Source: JBMNTP01 sp050945795 (GTDB lineage Bacteria; Bacillota; Clostridia; Christensenellales; MGBC116941). From it: a stretch of DNA of 64,000 nt. Below are positions 19,301 through 27,571 of the stretch, one piece after another; within the stretch, counting starts at the first letter, position 1, and each line of letters opens with the position of its first letter. The stretch lies in contig JBMNTP010000006.1 in the NCBI GenBank assembly GCA_050945795.1, forward strand, positions 7,497-71,496, in the 5' to 3' direction. Below the pieces are notes generated by a model. That model did no database searches and was not told the DNA's origin. It was given only the letters and a program-made list of their open reading frames with translations. Made by a program: the position numbers and the translations under genes.

Positions 19301-19493
19301 TAAAGCTCAGCACCTCTATGCCAAACAAACCCGGTACTTCAAGATGCGCTATAAGCTCGCGCTCCGCCTCCAGCGTGTATTGGTCCGGCACTAAAAGTAT
19401 TACCCTGCCTTTTTTCATTTCCTTTAAAATGCAGTCTCTTATATACCTGCTTTTGCCGCTACCTGCCCTTCCGGCTACAAAAATCGCCCCCAT
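16320..19493 (-). CDS. addB: ATP-dependent helicase/nuclease subunit B (AddB)
   Basis: Partner of AddA, about 1057 residues from the chosen ATG at 19493 (MGAIFVAGRAGSGKS). The frame opens seven codons earlier, but those codons cover the GGGGGGTG ribosome-binding site. The N-terminal Walker A (AGRAGSGKS) begins an inactive helicase fold used for Chi recognition in Bacillus AddB. The C-terminal nuclease has RIADYKSGKVQF. The four iron-sulfur cysteines are visible as one in FACPFRQF and three in DPCAYCGYAAIC, so the 4Fe-4S staple of AddB is probably intact. First gene of the two-gene unit. Confidence 0.95.
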   Translation of the reverse strand: MGAIFVAGRAGSGKSRYIRDCILKEMKKGRVILLVPDQYTLEAERELIAHLEVPGLFGIEVLSFSRLIHRILSETGRPAESIDAQGKAMLVRRLLHENRDELKVYRRVSDSAGFAAMLSEALSEFKRADIEPDALMMNAAALPGRLGDKLYDAALIYGKYIKALSGRMESEDFINCAIDGMCDAEFINGAAVFIDGFDVLTAQMLRLIENLTVCSRSITISFLMETSPKAGDYTLFAPERLNYEKCMEAVMNAGITPQIITLPNEKYVMRSGGALRHMERNLYAYPAAQYDGEPYEIELYAMTDITSEVEFAAAGICDLAKKGARWRDIAVICNDMDTYGHIIERVFRECGIPCFTDRKYPVSGHAVVEFITAAIDAVHGYSRRDVLRVARTGYAGLNDNEAEMFENYCIKHGIKGSAFLRPFKKGEADVAEPLRKKLMPRLLELDAGLKKGEGAAALLNYAKSADIEQKLNAEIESIESAAQREVVAQVYEMLEDTLEQLKMADAAEGDARLLPAMLAAGLATKEIGIIPTAADEVMIGDISRTKLGNIKALIIIGASDGVLPRAYTDDGLFSDTEIRLLKERGLAAGKESSFLNAVERMQMYGALSRPSEKIIISYPVASGSEELQPSEIVGRLRKIFPRLELKKNMPLSEGMRRKLVCSEEMAVSLSAQKEWADVKAWLKKYRPELYAARFGKTLGSAASITPVAAKKLYGGAAIGVSRLEKYFACPFRQFVENGLKPQPREEFSLPPVDKGWLSHAALDGFTKKLLEKGALAEDISEEEALALADDMLDQALSEYREGMLFETAVLRNTALRIKRSIRAAVLSILKHMRMSDYKIAGSEMEFGMGDGPAPITAKMPDGSEVRLAGVIDRVDIAPDGRVRIADYKSGKVQFNLDEAYAGLQLQLLIYMRAALLMLSSGAKSVSPGGLHYMSLSYSFSIAKGVDMAAEKAAEAEFEKLPQISGLILEGGAAVGKEKKLPPDKLDAAIEYAVLKAEEAVRGIMSGDIAIRPVMARRDPCAYCGYAAICRIERRGGKKAGDGDIFASINGDKEDGDD

Positions 19494-19563
19494 ACAAAAA
19501 GCACCCCCCACCACAATAATCCTACGCCAATATATGCGACATTAAAGTCGCATATCCGTGATG

Positions 19564-19600
19564 TAAAAAACGGCTGCCCGGCATATAACCCGGCAGCCGC
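19564..19600 (-). terminator. Intrinsic terminator of gltX
   Basis: On the minus strand CGGCTGCC...GGCAGCCG forms a strong stem with a short AT-rich loop, followed by six T residues (19565-19570). It lies immediately beyond the gltX stop. Confidence 0.9.
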
Positions 19601-19610
19601 CCTAAAATCA

Positions 19611-21077
19611 TTATTCGGCCGTTCCCGACGCAAGCTTTAAAATAGCCATATCAAGCCGCCTTATGCTCTCCTCTCGCCCTAAAAGCACGCCTATTTCAAG
19701 CGCACCTCCCGGCGTAACCTGAACTCCGGCCAGCGCTATCCTTACGCAAAAAAGCATCTGTCCCGATTTTACACCAGCCTCCTGCGCCGCCTGAGTAAGA
19801 GCGTCGTGCAGCTCCGTTTCGCTATATTCTTCAAGCTCTTCCATCTTAGGCTTAGCCAGCTTAAGCAATTCAAGCGCCGTTTGAGGATTCGTTTTCATCT
19901 TCTTATGAGTGAAAAGCGAAACATCGTAATCGGGCAACTGCTCAAGGAAGGAAAGCTTTTCTGGTATCTGCGAAAAAATCTCCAGCCTCGGCTGCAATAT
20001 ACGCGTCAATAAGCTATAATCATACTTATCCTGCGGTAAAACTTTATCGAAAAACGGCAGCGCCGCCGCTATAAATCGCTCCTCGCTCATGGCGCGTATA
20101 TACTCGGCGTTCATCCATGTAAGCTTATCGGGATCGAATATCGCCGGCGCGCGGCTAACATTTTTTACATCAAAAGCCTCCGCCAATTCCGAAAGGCTCA
20201 TTATCTCCCTGTTGTCTCCGGGACTCCAGCCGAGCAGCGCTATGTAGTTTATTATAGCCTCTTTTAGATAGCCCTTCGCTATAAAATCCTCATACCCCGC
20301 ATCACCATCGCGCTTTGACAGCTTGCGTCTCGCATCGCGCATAACCGGCGGCAAATGCATATAATAAGGCATGTCCCATTTTAATCCCATGTATATGAGA
20401 TTATATTTGGGCGTCGTCGAAAGATACTCCGTCCCCCTTATTACATGAGTTATTTTCATAAGATGGTCGTCTACAACGTTCGCGAAGTTATACGTCGGCA
20501 TACCGTCTGATTTTATAAGCACGCCGTCATCAAGCTCCGAGCAGTCAACGCTTATCCGCCCAAACACCATATCTTCATACGCAATCTCGCCTTTATCGGG
20601 TATGCGCTGCCTTATAACGTACGGCTCTCCGGCCTCTACCCGCTCTTTCGCCACCTGCGGGTCAATATCGGCGCAATGGCGATCGTATTTAAACGCCAGC
20701 CCCTTCGCCTCATACTCGGCACGCACCTCATCAAGGCGCTGCTGCGTGCAAAAGCAGGGATACGCTCCGCGGTTTTCCACCAACTGCCAGGCGTATTTGT
20801 TGTATATGCCCTCTTCCTTTCTAAGGCTCTGTATATAAGGGCCGTACTCTCCGCCCACGTCCGGGCCTTCATCGTAATAAAGCCCGGTATCGTTTAGAGT
20901 ATCGTATATAATGCGGTCGGCGTTTTCAACATACCGCTCCCTGTCTGTATCCTCCAGTCTCAGTATGAATTTACCGCCGTGTTGCCTTGCGAACAGCCAC
21001 GCATAAAGCGCCGTCCTTAGCCCGCCTATGTGAAGATACCCTGTCGGACTCGGCGCGAATCTTGTTCTTACCTCCAT
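19611..21077 (-). CDS. gltX: Glutamyl-tRNA synthetase
   Basis: Class I aminoacyl-tRNA synthetase that charges tRNA-Glu, 488 residues. The HIGH-type signature is in RFAPSPTGYLHIGGLRTAL (residues about 5-23), and the KMSKS-type loop is RRKLSKRDG (about 240). The C-terminal helical domain binds the anticodon. Strong GGAGG site before ATG. It lies 42 bp downstream of glnS on the same strand, so the two Glx synthetases probably form one operon. With a dedicated GlnRS present, this enzyme may be discriminating (charging only tRNA-Glu). Confidence 0.97.
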   Translation of the reverse strand: MEVRTRFAPSPTGYLHIGGLRTALYAWLFARQHGGKFILRLEDTDRERYVENADRIIYDTLNDTGLYYDEGPDVGGEYGPYIQSLRKEEGIYNKYAWQLVENRGAYPCFCTQQRLDEVRAEYEAKGLAFKYDRHCADIDPQVAKERVEAGEPYVIRQRIPDKGEIAYEDMVFGRISVDCSELDDGVLIKSDGMPTYNFANVVDDHLMKITHVIRGTEYLSTTPKYNLIYMGLKWDMPYYMHLPPVMRDARRKLSKRDGDAGYEDFIAKGYLKEAIINYIALLGWSPGDNREIMSLSELAEAFDVKNVSRAPAIFDPDKLTWMNAEYIRAMSEERFIAAALPFFDKVLPQDKYDYSLLTRILQPRLEIFSQIPEKLSFLEQLPDYDVSLFTHKKMKTNPQTALELLKLAKPKMEELEEYSETELHDALTQAAQEAGVKSGQMLFCVRIALAGVQVTPGGALEIGVLLGREESIRRLDMAILKLASGTAE

Positions 21078-21119
21078 TTTACCCTCCTGCCGCGCTTGCC
21101 GGCATTTTTTAATGCTCTA

Positions 21120-22766
21120 TTATGACTTTGACGCGGCTATCTTGGCCCAGGTGTCCTTTAAAGACACCACCCTGTTAAACTCAAACCCCTCACTCTTTGT
21201 ATCGCGACAAAAATATCCCTGCCTCATAAACTGGAACTGGTCGCCCTTTTTTGCTTCAAGAAGGCAAGGCTCCGCCTTGCATCCCTCAAGCGCTATAAGC
21301 GAATCGGGATTCATGCGCTCTATAAAATCGCCGTCGGCGTCATCTGTTAAAAGCGGGTCATAAAGCATCGCCTTTATATCGGCGGCGTTTGTCGCCTCAA
21401 CCCAATGCAAAGTGCCTTTAACCTTTCTATTTGCCCCCGGCATACCCGATTTTGTGTCGGGGTCATAGCTGCATTCAAGGCCGGAGACATTGCCATCCTC
21501 ATCATATAGCACCTTTTCGCATTTTATTATATATGCGTTTTTAAGCCTTACCTCACGCCCCGGTGCCAGCCTGAAAAATTTCTTAGGCGGATCTTCCATA
21601 AAGTCATCGCGCTCTATATATATTTCCCTGCCGAACGGCATTTTGCGTACTCCGGCGCTTTCATCCTCCGGATTATTTTCCGCCACGAGCCATTCTATTT
21701 GATCGGGATAATTTGTAATTGTAACCTTAAGCGGATTCAGCACCGCCATAACCCGCTTCGCCGTCGCACTAAGCTCTTCCCTTGCGCAATGCTCAAGCAG
21801 CGCCAAATCAACAACGCTGTTCGACTTAGCAACGCCTATCTTCTCACAGAAACTAAGTAGCGCACGCGGCGGATATCCCCTGCGCCTTAAACCACATATC
21901 GTAGGCATCCTCGGATCGTCCCATCCATCGACAAGCCCCTCATCGACCAGCCTTTTTAGGTAACGCTTGGACATTATTGTGCGCGTAAGATTAAGCCGAG
22001 CGAACTCTATCTGCCTTGGCGGCTCCTCAAAACCTATTTCGCGCACAAACCAATCGTACAGCGGCCGGTGATCCTCGAACTCCAGCGTACATATGCTGTG
22101 CGTTATCTTTTCTATAGCGTCGCTTATGGGGTGCGCATAATCATACATGGGATATATAAGCCATTCGTCGCCGGTATTATGATGAGTAGCGCGCATAATG
22201 CGATACATTACAGGATCGCGCATATTAAGGTTCGGCGACGCCATATCTATTTTGGCGCGTAAAACCCGGCTGCCGTCGGGGAATTCCCCCGCCCTCATAG
22301 CTCTAAAAAGCTTTAAGTTTTCCTCAACGCCGCGCTCACGCCACGGGCTTTCACGTCCCGGCTCTGTCAATGTTCCTCTGTATTCACGCATCTGCTCGGC
22401 GCTAAGGTCGCAAACATAAGCCTTGCCCTTTAGAATAAGCTGTTCTGCGTATTGATAAAGCGCCTCAAAATATTCCGAGGCATAGAACATTTCATCCCAT
22501 TCAAAGCCCAGCCATTTTATGTCCTCCTGTATCGCTTCAACGTATTCGACTTCCTCTTTTGTCGGGTTGGTATCGTCAAAGCGGAGGTTGCATTTGCCGT
22601 TGTATTTTTGCTTTATTGTAAAGTTTATGTATATCGCCTTGGCGTGGCCTATATGAAGGTAGCCGTTAGGCTCGGGGGGAAAGCGGGTATAAACCCTGCC
22701 TCCGTTTTTGCCCTCTGAAAGTTCCTTAGTTATAATTTCCTCAATAAAATTTGTGGGGTTGTCCAT
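21120..22766 (-). CDS. glnS: Glutaminyl-tRNA synthetase
   Basis: Class I synthetase that charges tRNA-Gln directly, 548 residues from the ATG at 22766. A TTG five codons earlier keeps the frame open but overlaps the GGAGG site. Motifs: PPEPNGYLHIGHAKAI (HIGH), FDDTNP, and TIMSKRYLK (KMSKS). The two-barrel anticodon domain occupies the last 200 residues or so. GlnRS is a minority strategy in Firmicutes, most of which use GatCAB, and its presence points to lateral inheritance from a GlnRS-bearing lineage or a clade-specific trait. Confidence 0.96.
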   Translation of the reverse strand: MDNPTNFIEEIITKELSEGKNGGRVYTRFPPEPNGYLHIGHAKAIYINFTIKQKYNGKCNLRFDDTNPTKEEVEYVEAIQEDIKWLGFEWDEMFYASEYFEALYQYAEQLILKGKAYVCDLSAEQMREYRGTLTEPGRESPWRERGVEENLKLFRAMRAGEFPDGSRVLRAKIDMASPNLNMRDPVMYRIMRATHHNTGDEWLIYPMYDYAHPISDAIEKITHSICTLEFEDHRPLYDWFVREIGFEEPPRQIEFARLNLTRTIMSKRYLKRLVDEGLVDGWDDPRMPTICGLRRRGYPPRALLSFCEKIGVAKSNSVVDLALLEHCAREELSATAKRVMAVLNPLKVTITNYPDQIEWLVAENNPEDESAGVRKMPFGREIYIERDDFMEDPPKKFFRLAPGREVRLKNAYIIKCEKVLYDEDGNVSGLECSYDPDTKSGMPGANRKVKGTLHWVEATNAADIKAMLYDPLLTDDADGDFIERMNPDSLIALEGCKAEPCLLEAKKGDQFQFMRQGYFCRDTKSEGFEFNRVVSLKDTWAKIAASKS

Positions 22767-22839
22767 TTCTGCCTCCGTCAATTACAGTATGTATTATATG
22801 GTAACACAACACTCTCATTTTTAGCAATAAAAGCGGCGC

Positions 22840-23343
22840 TCAATCAAGCCGTATAAAAGATACATCGGCTTTTTGGCTCCTTAAAAACTTCATAAGCGAT
22901 TCATACGATACTACCACCGTAGCCTCGTTTGTATTCGGGTGAAAACCCGCCCTTTCAACAGCCTTAATATCCTCATCGATTATAACTCTTATGCTGCCTT
23001 TAAGGTTAATAAGCCCAAACGGCGTAACAGCTCCCGCCTTAAGAGAGAGCATCTCATAAAGCTTTTCTGCATTTCCAAAGCTTAATCTCGATACACCAAG
23101 GCGCGAAGATACGTCTTTTGTTACAAACTTCTTATCGCCTTTTAGTATAAGCAGATAAAACTCCGTCTGCTGCCTGTTTGTAAGGAACAGATTTTTGAGC
23201 ATCTCCGCCCCCGTCTTTTCGTCTATCTCCTTGCAATCCTCAATCGTATAAACGGGGCGGTGTTCGTAGCTTTCATATTCTATCTCCAGCTCTTTTAAAA
23301 CATCGTACACCCGCTCCGCCGCCGCAATGCTTCCCTGCGTCAA
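22840..23343 (-). CDS. Prolyl-tRNA editing (YbaK/ProX-like) deacylase
   Basis: A 167-residue stand-alone editing domain related to the insertion domain of bacterial ProRS (YbaK/EbsC superfamily, PrdX/ProXp-ala branch). It hydrolyses mischarged Ala-tRNA-Pro or similar species in trans. Typical segments are FLTNRQQTEFYLLILKGDK, KDVSSRLGVSRLSF and AGAVTPFGLIN (catalytic Lys/Gly region). TTG start with GGAGG eight bases upstream. It sits between glnS and rlmH, a translation-quality neighbourhood. Exact substrate is inferred from the family. Confidence 0.85.
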   Translation of the reverse strand: MTQGSIAAAERVYDVLKELEIEYESYEHRPVYTIEDCKEIDEKTGAEMLKNLFLTNRQQTEFYLLILKGDKKFVTKDVSSRLGVSRLSFGNAEKLYEMLSLKAGAVTPFGLINLKGSIRVIIDEDIKAVERAGFHPNTNEATVVVSYESLMKFLRSQKADVSFIRLD

Positions 23344-23363
23344 TTTTATGGCCTCCTCGCCGA

Positions 23364-23846
23364 TTATTTATGATACGGTTCCCCCGCAAGTATTTTATAT
23401 CCCCTGTATATCTGCTCAAGCAGCATTATTCTAAAAAGATTGTGTGGAAATGTCATGTCCGAGAAAGACACAAGCATGTCCGCCGCCGCCTTAACCTCAT
23501 CCGATAATCCCATAGAGCCGCCTATAATAAAGCATATCCTGCTGCCGCCGCTTACCGATGCCCTATCAAGCATATCAGCAAAGCCTAAAGAATCAAGCTT
23601 TCGCCCGGCGGGATCAAGCGCTACTATATATCCTCTGCCCTGCGCCGCCTTAAGCACTCTTTGACCCTCGGCATCTATAACCTGCTTTTTTTGCGCCTCC
23701 GACAGTTTTTCCGGCGCGCTTGAATCCGGCACCTCGACTATTTTTATATCGGCATAGCGACTAAGCCTTTTAACGTATTCACCGGCGGCCTGCGCAAAAA
23801 ACTTCTCTTTCATGCGCCCGACGCACACCAGTCTTATGCCCGTCAT
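23364..23846 (-). CDS. rlmH: 23S rRNA pseudouridine-1915 N3-methyltransferase RlmH
   Basis: SPOUT-class SAM methyltransferase of 160 residues that modifies helix 69 of 23S rRNA. Recognisable features are the N-terminal IRLVCVGRMKEKF, the mid-protein GYIVALDPAGRKLDS, FIIGGSMGLSDEV (knot region) and the C-terminal FRIMLLEQIYRGYKILAGEPYHK. The ATG overlaps the stop of the CPBP gene upstream (ATGA). The walJ-CPBP-rlmH order recalls the yycJ-htrC-rlmH region of Bacillus, with a CPBP protease in the middle place. Confidence 0.97.
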   Translation of the reverse strand: MTGIRLVCVGRMKEKFFAQAAGEYVKRLSRYADIKIVEVPDSSAPEKLSEAQKKQVIDAEGQRVLKAAQGRGYIVALDPAGRKLDSLGFADMLDRASVSGGSRICFIIGGSMGLSDEVKAAADMLVSFSDMTFPHNLFRIMLLEQIYRGYKILAGEPYHK

Positions 23847-24862
23847 GCCCCGCCCCTTAATACCGCCATCACTATAACCGAAAGATTAAGCACTATAAAT
23901 ATCGCGCATACCACCCAATAAATAGCCGCGCTGCCCGGTGGCCGCATCGCCTTCCGCTTATAAACAGCTCCTACCGGCATCGCGCTTTCCTCATCTATAA
24001 ACAGTATGCTTTCCTCCATGTCGCCGGCTATCGGCTGCTCCTCCATACGCTGCGGCCTCGACATTTTAGAAACAGCTGCCATAAGAAGGCCGAAACATAT
24101 TAGCAACACAATAAGCACAGCCGTTATAATTATTACTGTCATTATAGCGTTAAACCCCGATGTTATGTTCATCAATTGCAGCGAACCGCTTTGCATATGC
24201 CAAGAAAGTATAATGGCGGACAGGTTTGATGCAAAATGATAAATCATAGCGCATACAATAGAGCCGGTCTTTATAACCAGCCACGCCATAAGCATTCCCA
24301 TTACAAATAGAGAAGGCATAACCGCCGGTTGTAAATGCATAAGCGCGAATATAAGCGCGCTGAGCGCAATCGCGCCTTTCCTCGTCATATACGTTCTGTA
24401 CTCTTGCAGCAGCACTCCCCTAAAGAAAATCTCCTCGCATATTGCCGGACACAGCGCCACAGTAAGTATGTATATAAGCCAAGCTACAGGCGTTTCAAGC
24501 CCCATCTCAAAATTAGAGGCGGTGTATTGCAGAAACGGGAAAATCATAATCCATATGATGTTAAGCAGCGCCATGCCGCCATATCCCGTTATCGCCAAGC
24601 CCGCCGATATAAGCGCTTTTTTAACGCCCGGCCATTTAAGGGCTATCCTCTCTCTTACTCCGCCAAAAAACTTATATAGAAAAATCAGCGCCGGTATCAA
24701 AAACACCAGCAGCTGAACTATTATAATCATAGCCGGGTAGTACGTTTCTTCCCCGCCAACGCCTAGCGCCGGAAATATAATAAAGCTTATGAGTATGTAT
24801 AATATCACTGAAAAAAGCAGCAGCCAGTTCGCCCATGCTGTCTTTCTTGACAAAGCCCTCAT
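23843..24862 (-). CDS. CPBP family intramembrane metalloprotease
   Basis: A 339-residue polytopic membrane protein with the CPBP (Abi/CAAX-type) core. The signature EEIFFRGVLLQEYR (about residue 143-156), the second motif ALIFALMHLQPAVMPSLFVMGM, and the third, AMIYHFASN, supply the Glu/His zinc-site residues. About eight TM helices surround it. A C-terminal extension of about 70 residues containing a cytoplasmic acidic segment precedes a last TM helix, which is unusual for the compact family. It is linked by overlap to rlmH and by 10 bp to walJ. Substrate unknown. Confidence 0.88.
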   Translation of the reverse strand: MRALSRKTAWANWLLLFSVILYILISFIIFPALGVGGEETYYPAMIIIVQLLVFLIPALIFLYKFFGGVRERIALKWPGVKKALISAGLAITGYGGMALLNIIWIMIFPFLQYTASNFEMGLETPVAWLIYILTVALCPAICEEIFFRGVLLQEYRTYMTRKGAIALSALIFALMHLQPAVMPSLFVMGMLMAWLVIKTGSIVCAMIYHFASNLSAIILSWHMQSGSLQLMNITSGFNAIMTVIIITAVLIVLLICFGLLMAAVSKMSRPQRMEEQPIAGDMEESILFIDEESAMPVGAVYKRKAMRPPGSAAIYWVVCAIFIVLNLSVIVMAVLRGGA

Positions 24863-24872
24863 ACACTACCCC

Positions 24873-25664
24873 CTATATCCTAAAATAACCGCCCAGCCTG
24901 TCGCGAAACGCCATATGAAGGCGCATATCCTCCGGTTGTACTCCCGCCGCGCTAAGCCGTGCCGCTACGGTATTAAAGGCTAGTTTTTCGCTGTTATTGC
25001 TGCCGCTTAAATGCCCCAGCACTGCGTTTTTAACATTCCTTCCGGCCAGCCGTATCAAAGCGGCGGCGGCAGCGTCGTTTGACAAATGGCCAAGTTCGCT
25101 GCGTATTCTCTTTTTAAGCCGAGCCGGATAACTGCCCGCCGCCAGCATCTCAACGTCATGATTAGCCTCTATAAGCAGCACATCACTGCCCTCAACCGCC
25201 TTTAGCGCACTTTCCTCAGCATAACCCAAATCCGTCATAACCGCCGCCTTTTTGCCCCCCGCCATAAGGCAGAAGCCTACCGGCTCCGCCGCGTCATGCG
25301 GTATAAGGTAAGGATGTATGTCTATATCCTTTATGCCGAATATGCGCCCGGTAGTAAAAACCTTTCGGCATTTATCATCAACAGCGCCTAGCTTTGGCAG
25401 CATGACATCCCATGTTTTATCATTGGCGTAAACCGGTACGCCGAATTTCCTCGACATAACCCCTGCCCCCGCGATATGGTCGGTATGCTCGTGCGTTACG
25501 AGTATGCCGTCAAGCTCTTTAGGCGAAACACCTATAAGCGACAATGCCGCTTCAATCCTCTTGCATGTGCCGCCCGCGTCAATTATAAGCTTTGTATCCC
25601 CCGCCGAGGCAAATATGCAGTTTCCGCTCGAACCGCTAAAAAGTGAACAGAATTCCAAAATCAT
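24873..25664 (-). CDS. walJ: Metallo-beta-lactamase fold hydrolase (WalJ/YycJ)
   Basis: MBL-fold protein of 263 residues with the zinc motif THEHTDHIAG (HxHxDH, residues about 58-67) and typical N-terminal SLFSGSSGNCIFASAGDTK. WalJ/YycJ is a putative 5'-exonuclease, and in Firmicutes it is usually linked to walRK and rlmH. Here rlmH is present but walRK is not in view. The chosen ATG at 25664 has CGGAG six bases upstream. A GTG one codon earlier is also possible. It leads a walJ-CPBP-rlmH-proX run. Confidence 0.9.
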   Translation of the reverse strand: MILEFCSLFSGSSGNCIFASAGDTKLIIDAGGTCKRIEAALSLIGVSPKELDGILVTHEHTDHIAGAGVMSRKFGVPVYANDKTWDVMLPKLGAVDDKCRKVFTTGRIFGIKDIDIHPYLIPHDAAEPVGFCLMAGGKKAAVMTDLGYAEESALKAVEGSDVLLIEANHDVEMLAAGSYPARLKKRIRSELGHLSNDAAAAALIRLAGRNVKNAVLGHLSGSNNSEKLAFNTVAARLSAAGVQPEDMRLHMAFRDRLGGYFRI

Positions 25665-25787
25665 CACAAACTCCGAATAATATTACTACCATTATACATC
25701 CGCCGCGCCGCCGGCAACAATCTAAATCGCATAAAAATAAGCCTTCTCGGCCTTCTTTCGCCAATCCCCGCTATTATATTACCGGCG

Positions 25788-26309
25788 CTACAACGCTTTG
25801 CCGCCCTTAAATACCTTAGTCCCCGCTTTTATAAAAAACACGCTAAGCCAAATAGACATACCCGCCGCTGCTATAAACGCGGGTATACGCAGCGCGCTCA
25901 TAAATATCTCGGCGTAAGAGAGTATTATAAGCGTTAAAAAAATCTGCCACTGCAAGCTGCACTTTACCGCCATGCCCGGCTCCCCCTCACTTAGGAGGGC
26001 ATATCCAAGCGCCTCATAATAAAAGTATACTCCCACCGCCGCTGCCGCAGTCACCAAAATGCCGGTTATATAGCTCGCCTCATACCTGCCCATAAGTCCG
26101 AGCGCCAAAGAAACGGCGGAAATGCCTAGCGCCGCCCATATATAAGGTGTTGCCTTTTTAAAGTCGGGCAGCCTTTTCGCTATGTGGATAACGGCAAACA
26201 GCATAAGTGCCGCGCCTAAAATGTCGGGCAGAATATCAAAAGCCACCCGCCCTACAACATAATAGTCGGCAAACAGCAGTAAAAAACCCGCCGAAAACAC
26301 TATCGCCAT
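25788..26309 (-). CDS. Hypothetical polytopic membrane protein
   Basis: This 173-residue protein is not recognised. Hydrophobicity suggests five TM helices. There are few conserved charged residues inside the membrane, apart from acidic ones in the first two segments (LLFADYY, DILPDILG). It follows ychF by 27 bp on the same strand and may be co-transcribed. No catalytic motif is visible. Confidence 0.55.
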   Translation of the reverse strand: MAIVFSAGFLLLFADYYVVGRVAFDILPDILGAALMLFAVIHIAKRLPDFKKATPYIWAALGISAVSLALGLMGRYEASYITGILVTAAAAVGVYFYYEALGYALLSEGEPGMAVKCSLQWQIFLTLIILSYAEIFMSALRIPAFIAAAGMSIWLSVFFIKAGTKVFKGGKAL

Positions 26310-26336
26310 GCCGTTTCCCTCCTAACTCTACGCTTT

Positions 26337-27434
26337 TTAAACATTGAACCTGAACAGTACAACATCCCCGTCGTTTATTACATATTCCTTGCCCTCGCTC
26401 CTCACCAGCCCCGCCTCTTTAGCGGCGTTGAAGGAACCCAACTTCATAAGCGTATCGTAATGCACAACCTCGGCGCGTATAAAGCCGCGCTCGAAATCCG
26501 AATGTATTTTACCCGCCGCCTGCGGAGCTTTCGTGCCTTTTGGCACCGTCCATGCCCGAACTTCCTTAGGGCCCGCCGTAAGGTAGCTTATAAGGCCGAG
26601 CAGCTTGTAACATTCCGCCGCCAGCCTGTCAAGACCCGACTCGCTTATGCCAAGCTCGGATAGGAAAACCTGCCTGTCCTCCTCATCAAGTCCGGCAATC
26701 TCCTCTTCAAGCCTAGCCGATATAGGCAGCAGCCCCGCCCCTTCGTTTAGCGCTACTTCTTTGAGCCTTACTACCGTCTCAATGCTATCCTCCGGCTGTC
26801 CCGCCTGCTCCTCAGATATATTCGCGGCGTATATCACCGGCTTTGAAGTAAGGAGGAACATATGCTTTACAGCCTCCGCCTCGTCAGAGCTAAGCTCCAT
26901 CGAGCGCACCGGCAACCCCGCCTCAAGAACATTTTTTATGCGCCCTAACAGCTCCAGTTCCTGCGCATATTTTTTGTCGCCCGTTTTAACCAGCTTAGCC
27001 GTCTTTACTTCCCGCTTTTCAACAGCCTCAAGGTCTGAAAAAATCAGCTCTAGATTTATAGTTTCCGCGTCGCGTACAGGGTCTACGCCGCCTTCTACAT
27101 GCACCACATTGTCATCCTCAAAGCAGCGCACCACATGCACTATGGCGTCAACCTCGCGTATATGCGAAAGAAATTTATTCCCTAGCCCTTCGCCTCTGCT
27201 CGCGCCTTTTACAAGACCGGCTATATCTAAAAATTCCAAAATAGCCGGCGTAATCTTTTCGGGATTATATATAGCCGATAGTTTATTAAGCCTTTCATCC
27301 GGCACCGCCACAACGCCGGCGTTCGGCTCTATAGTGCAAAAAGGATAGTTTGCGCTTTGCGCCCCCGCCCTTGTAAGGGCATTAAAAAGAGTACTTTTGC
27401 CAACGTTTGGCAAGCCTACAACACCGAGTTTCAT
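26337..27434 (-). CDS. ychF: Redox-responsive ATPase/GTPase YchF (OLA1 family)
   Basis: Obg-superfamily P-loop protein of 365 residues that binds ribosomes and prefers ATP. G1 GLPNVGKSTLF (7-17), G3 DIAGLVKGASRGEGLG, the altered NxxE G4 (AANISEEQ), and the C-terminal TGS-like domain ending RAEVVHYDTLM and INDGDVVLFRFNV are all present. Full length. Strong promoter directly upstream in the divergent region with uppP. Confidence 0.97.
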   Translation of the reverse strand: MKLGVVGLPNVGKSTLFNALTRAGAQSANYPFCTIEPNAGVVAVPDERLNKLSAIYNPEKITPAILEFLDIAGLVKGASRGEGLGNKFLSHIREVDAIVHVVRCFEDDNVVHVEGGVDPVRDAETINLELIFSDLEAVEKREVKTAKLVKTGDKKYAQELELLGRIKNVLEAGLPVRSMELSSDEAEAVKHMFLLTSKPVIYAANISEEQAGQPEDSIETVVRLKEVALNEGAGLLPISARLEEEIAGLDEEDRQVFLSELGISESGLDRLAAECYKLLGLISYLTAGPKEVRAWTVPKGTKAPQAAGKIHSDFERGFIRAEVVHYDTLMKLGSFNAAKEAGLVRSEGKEYVINDGDVVLFRFNV

Positions 27435-27473
27435 CGAGTTTCCTTCTTTCAGTAATTTATAAATGCAATCCTT

Positions 27474-27502
27474 ATTATATTTGAGTGTGGAATGAATCGC
27501 AA
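27474..27502 (-). promoter_or_regulatory. Sigma-A promoter of ychF
   Basis: TTGCGA (27497-27502) and TATAAT (27474-27479) on the minus strand, 17-bp spacing, about 40 bp upstream of the ychF ATG. Confidence 0.75.
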
Positions 27503-27513
27503 GCTTGCTTGTC

Positions 27514-27542
27514 TTGTTTATGGCGGCGCTTGCTGATATAAT
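27514..27542 (+). promoter_or_regulatory. Sigma-A promoter of uppP
   Basis: TTGTTT (27514-27519) and TATAAT (27537-27542) on the plus strand, 17-bp spacing, 30 bp before the uppP ATG. It is back to back with the ychF promoter. Confidence 0.7.
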
Positions 27543-27571
27543 TTTCCTAGTCTATTCGGCGGAGGTGCGAC

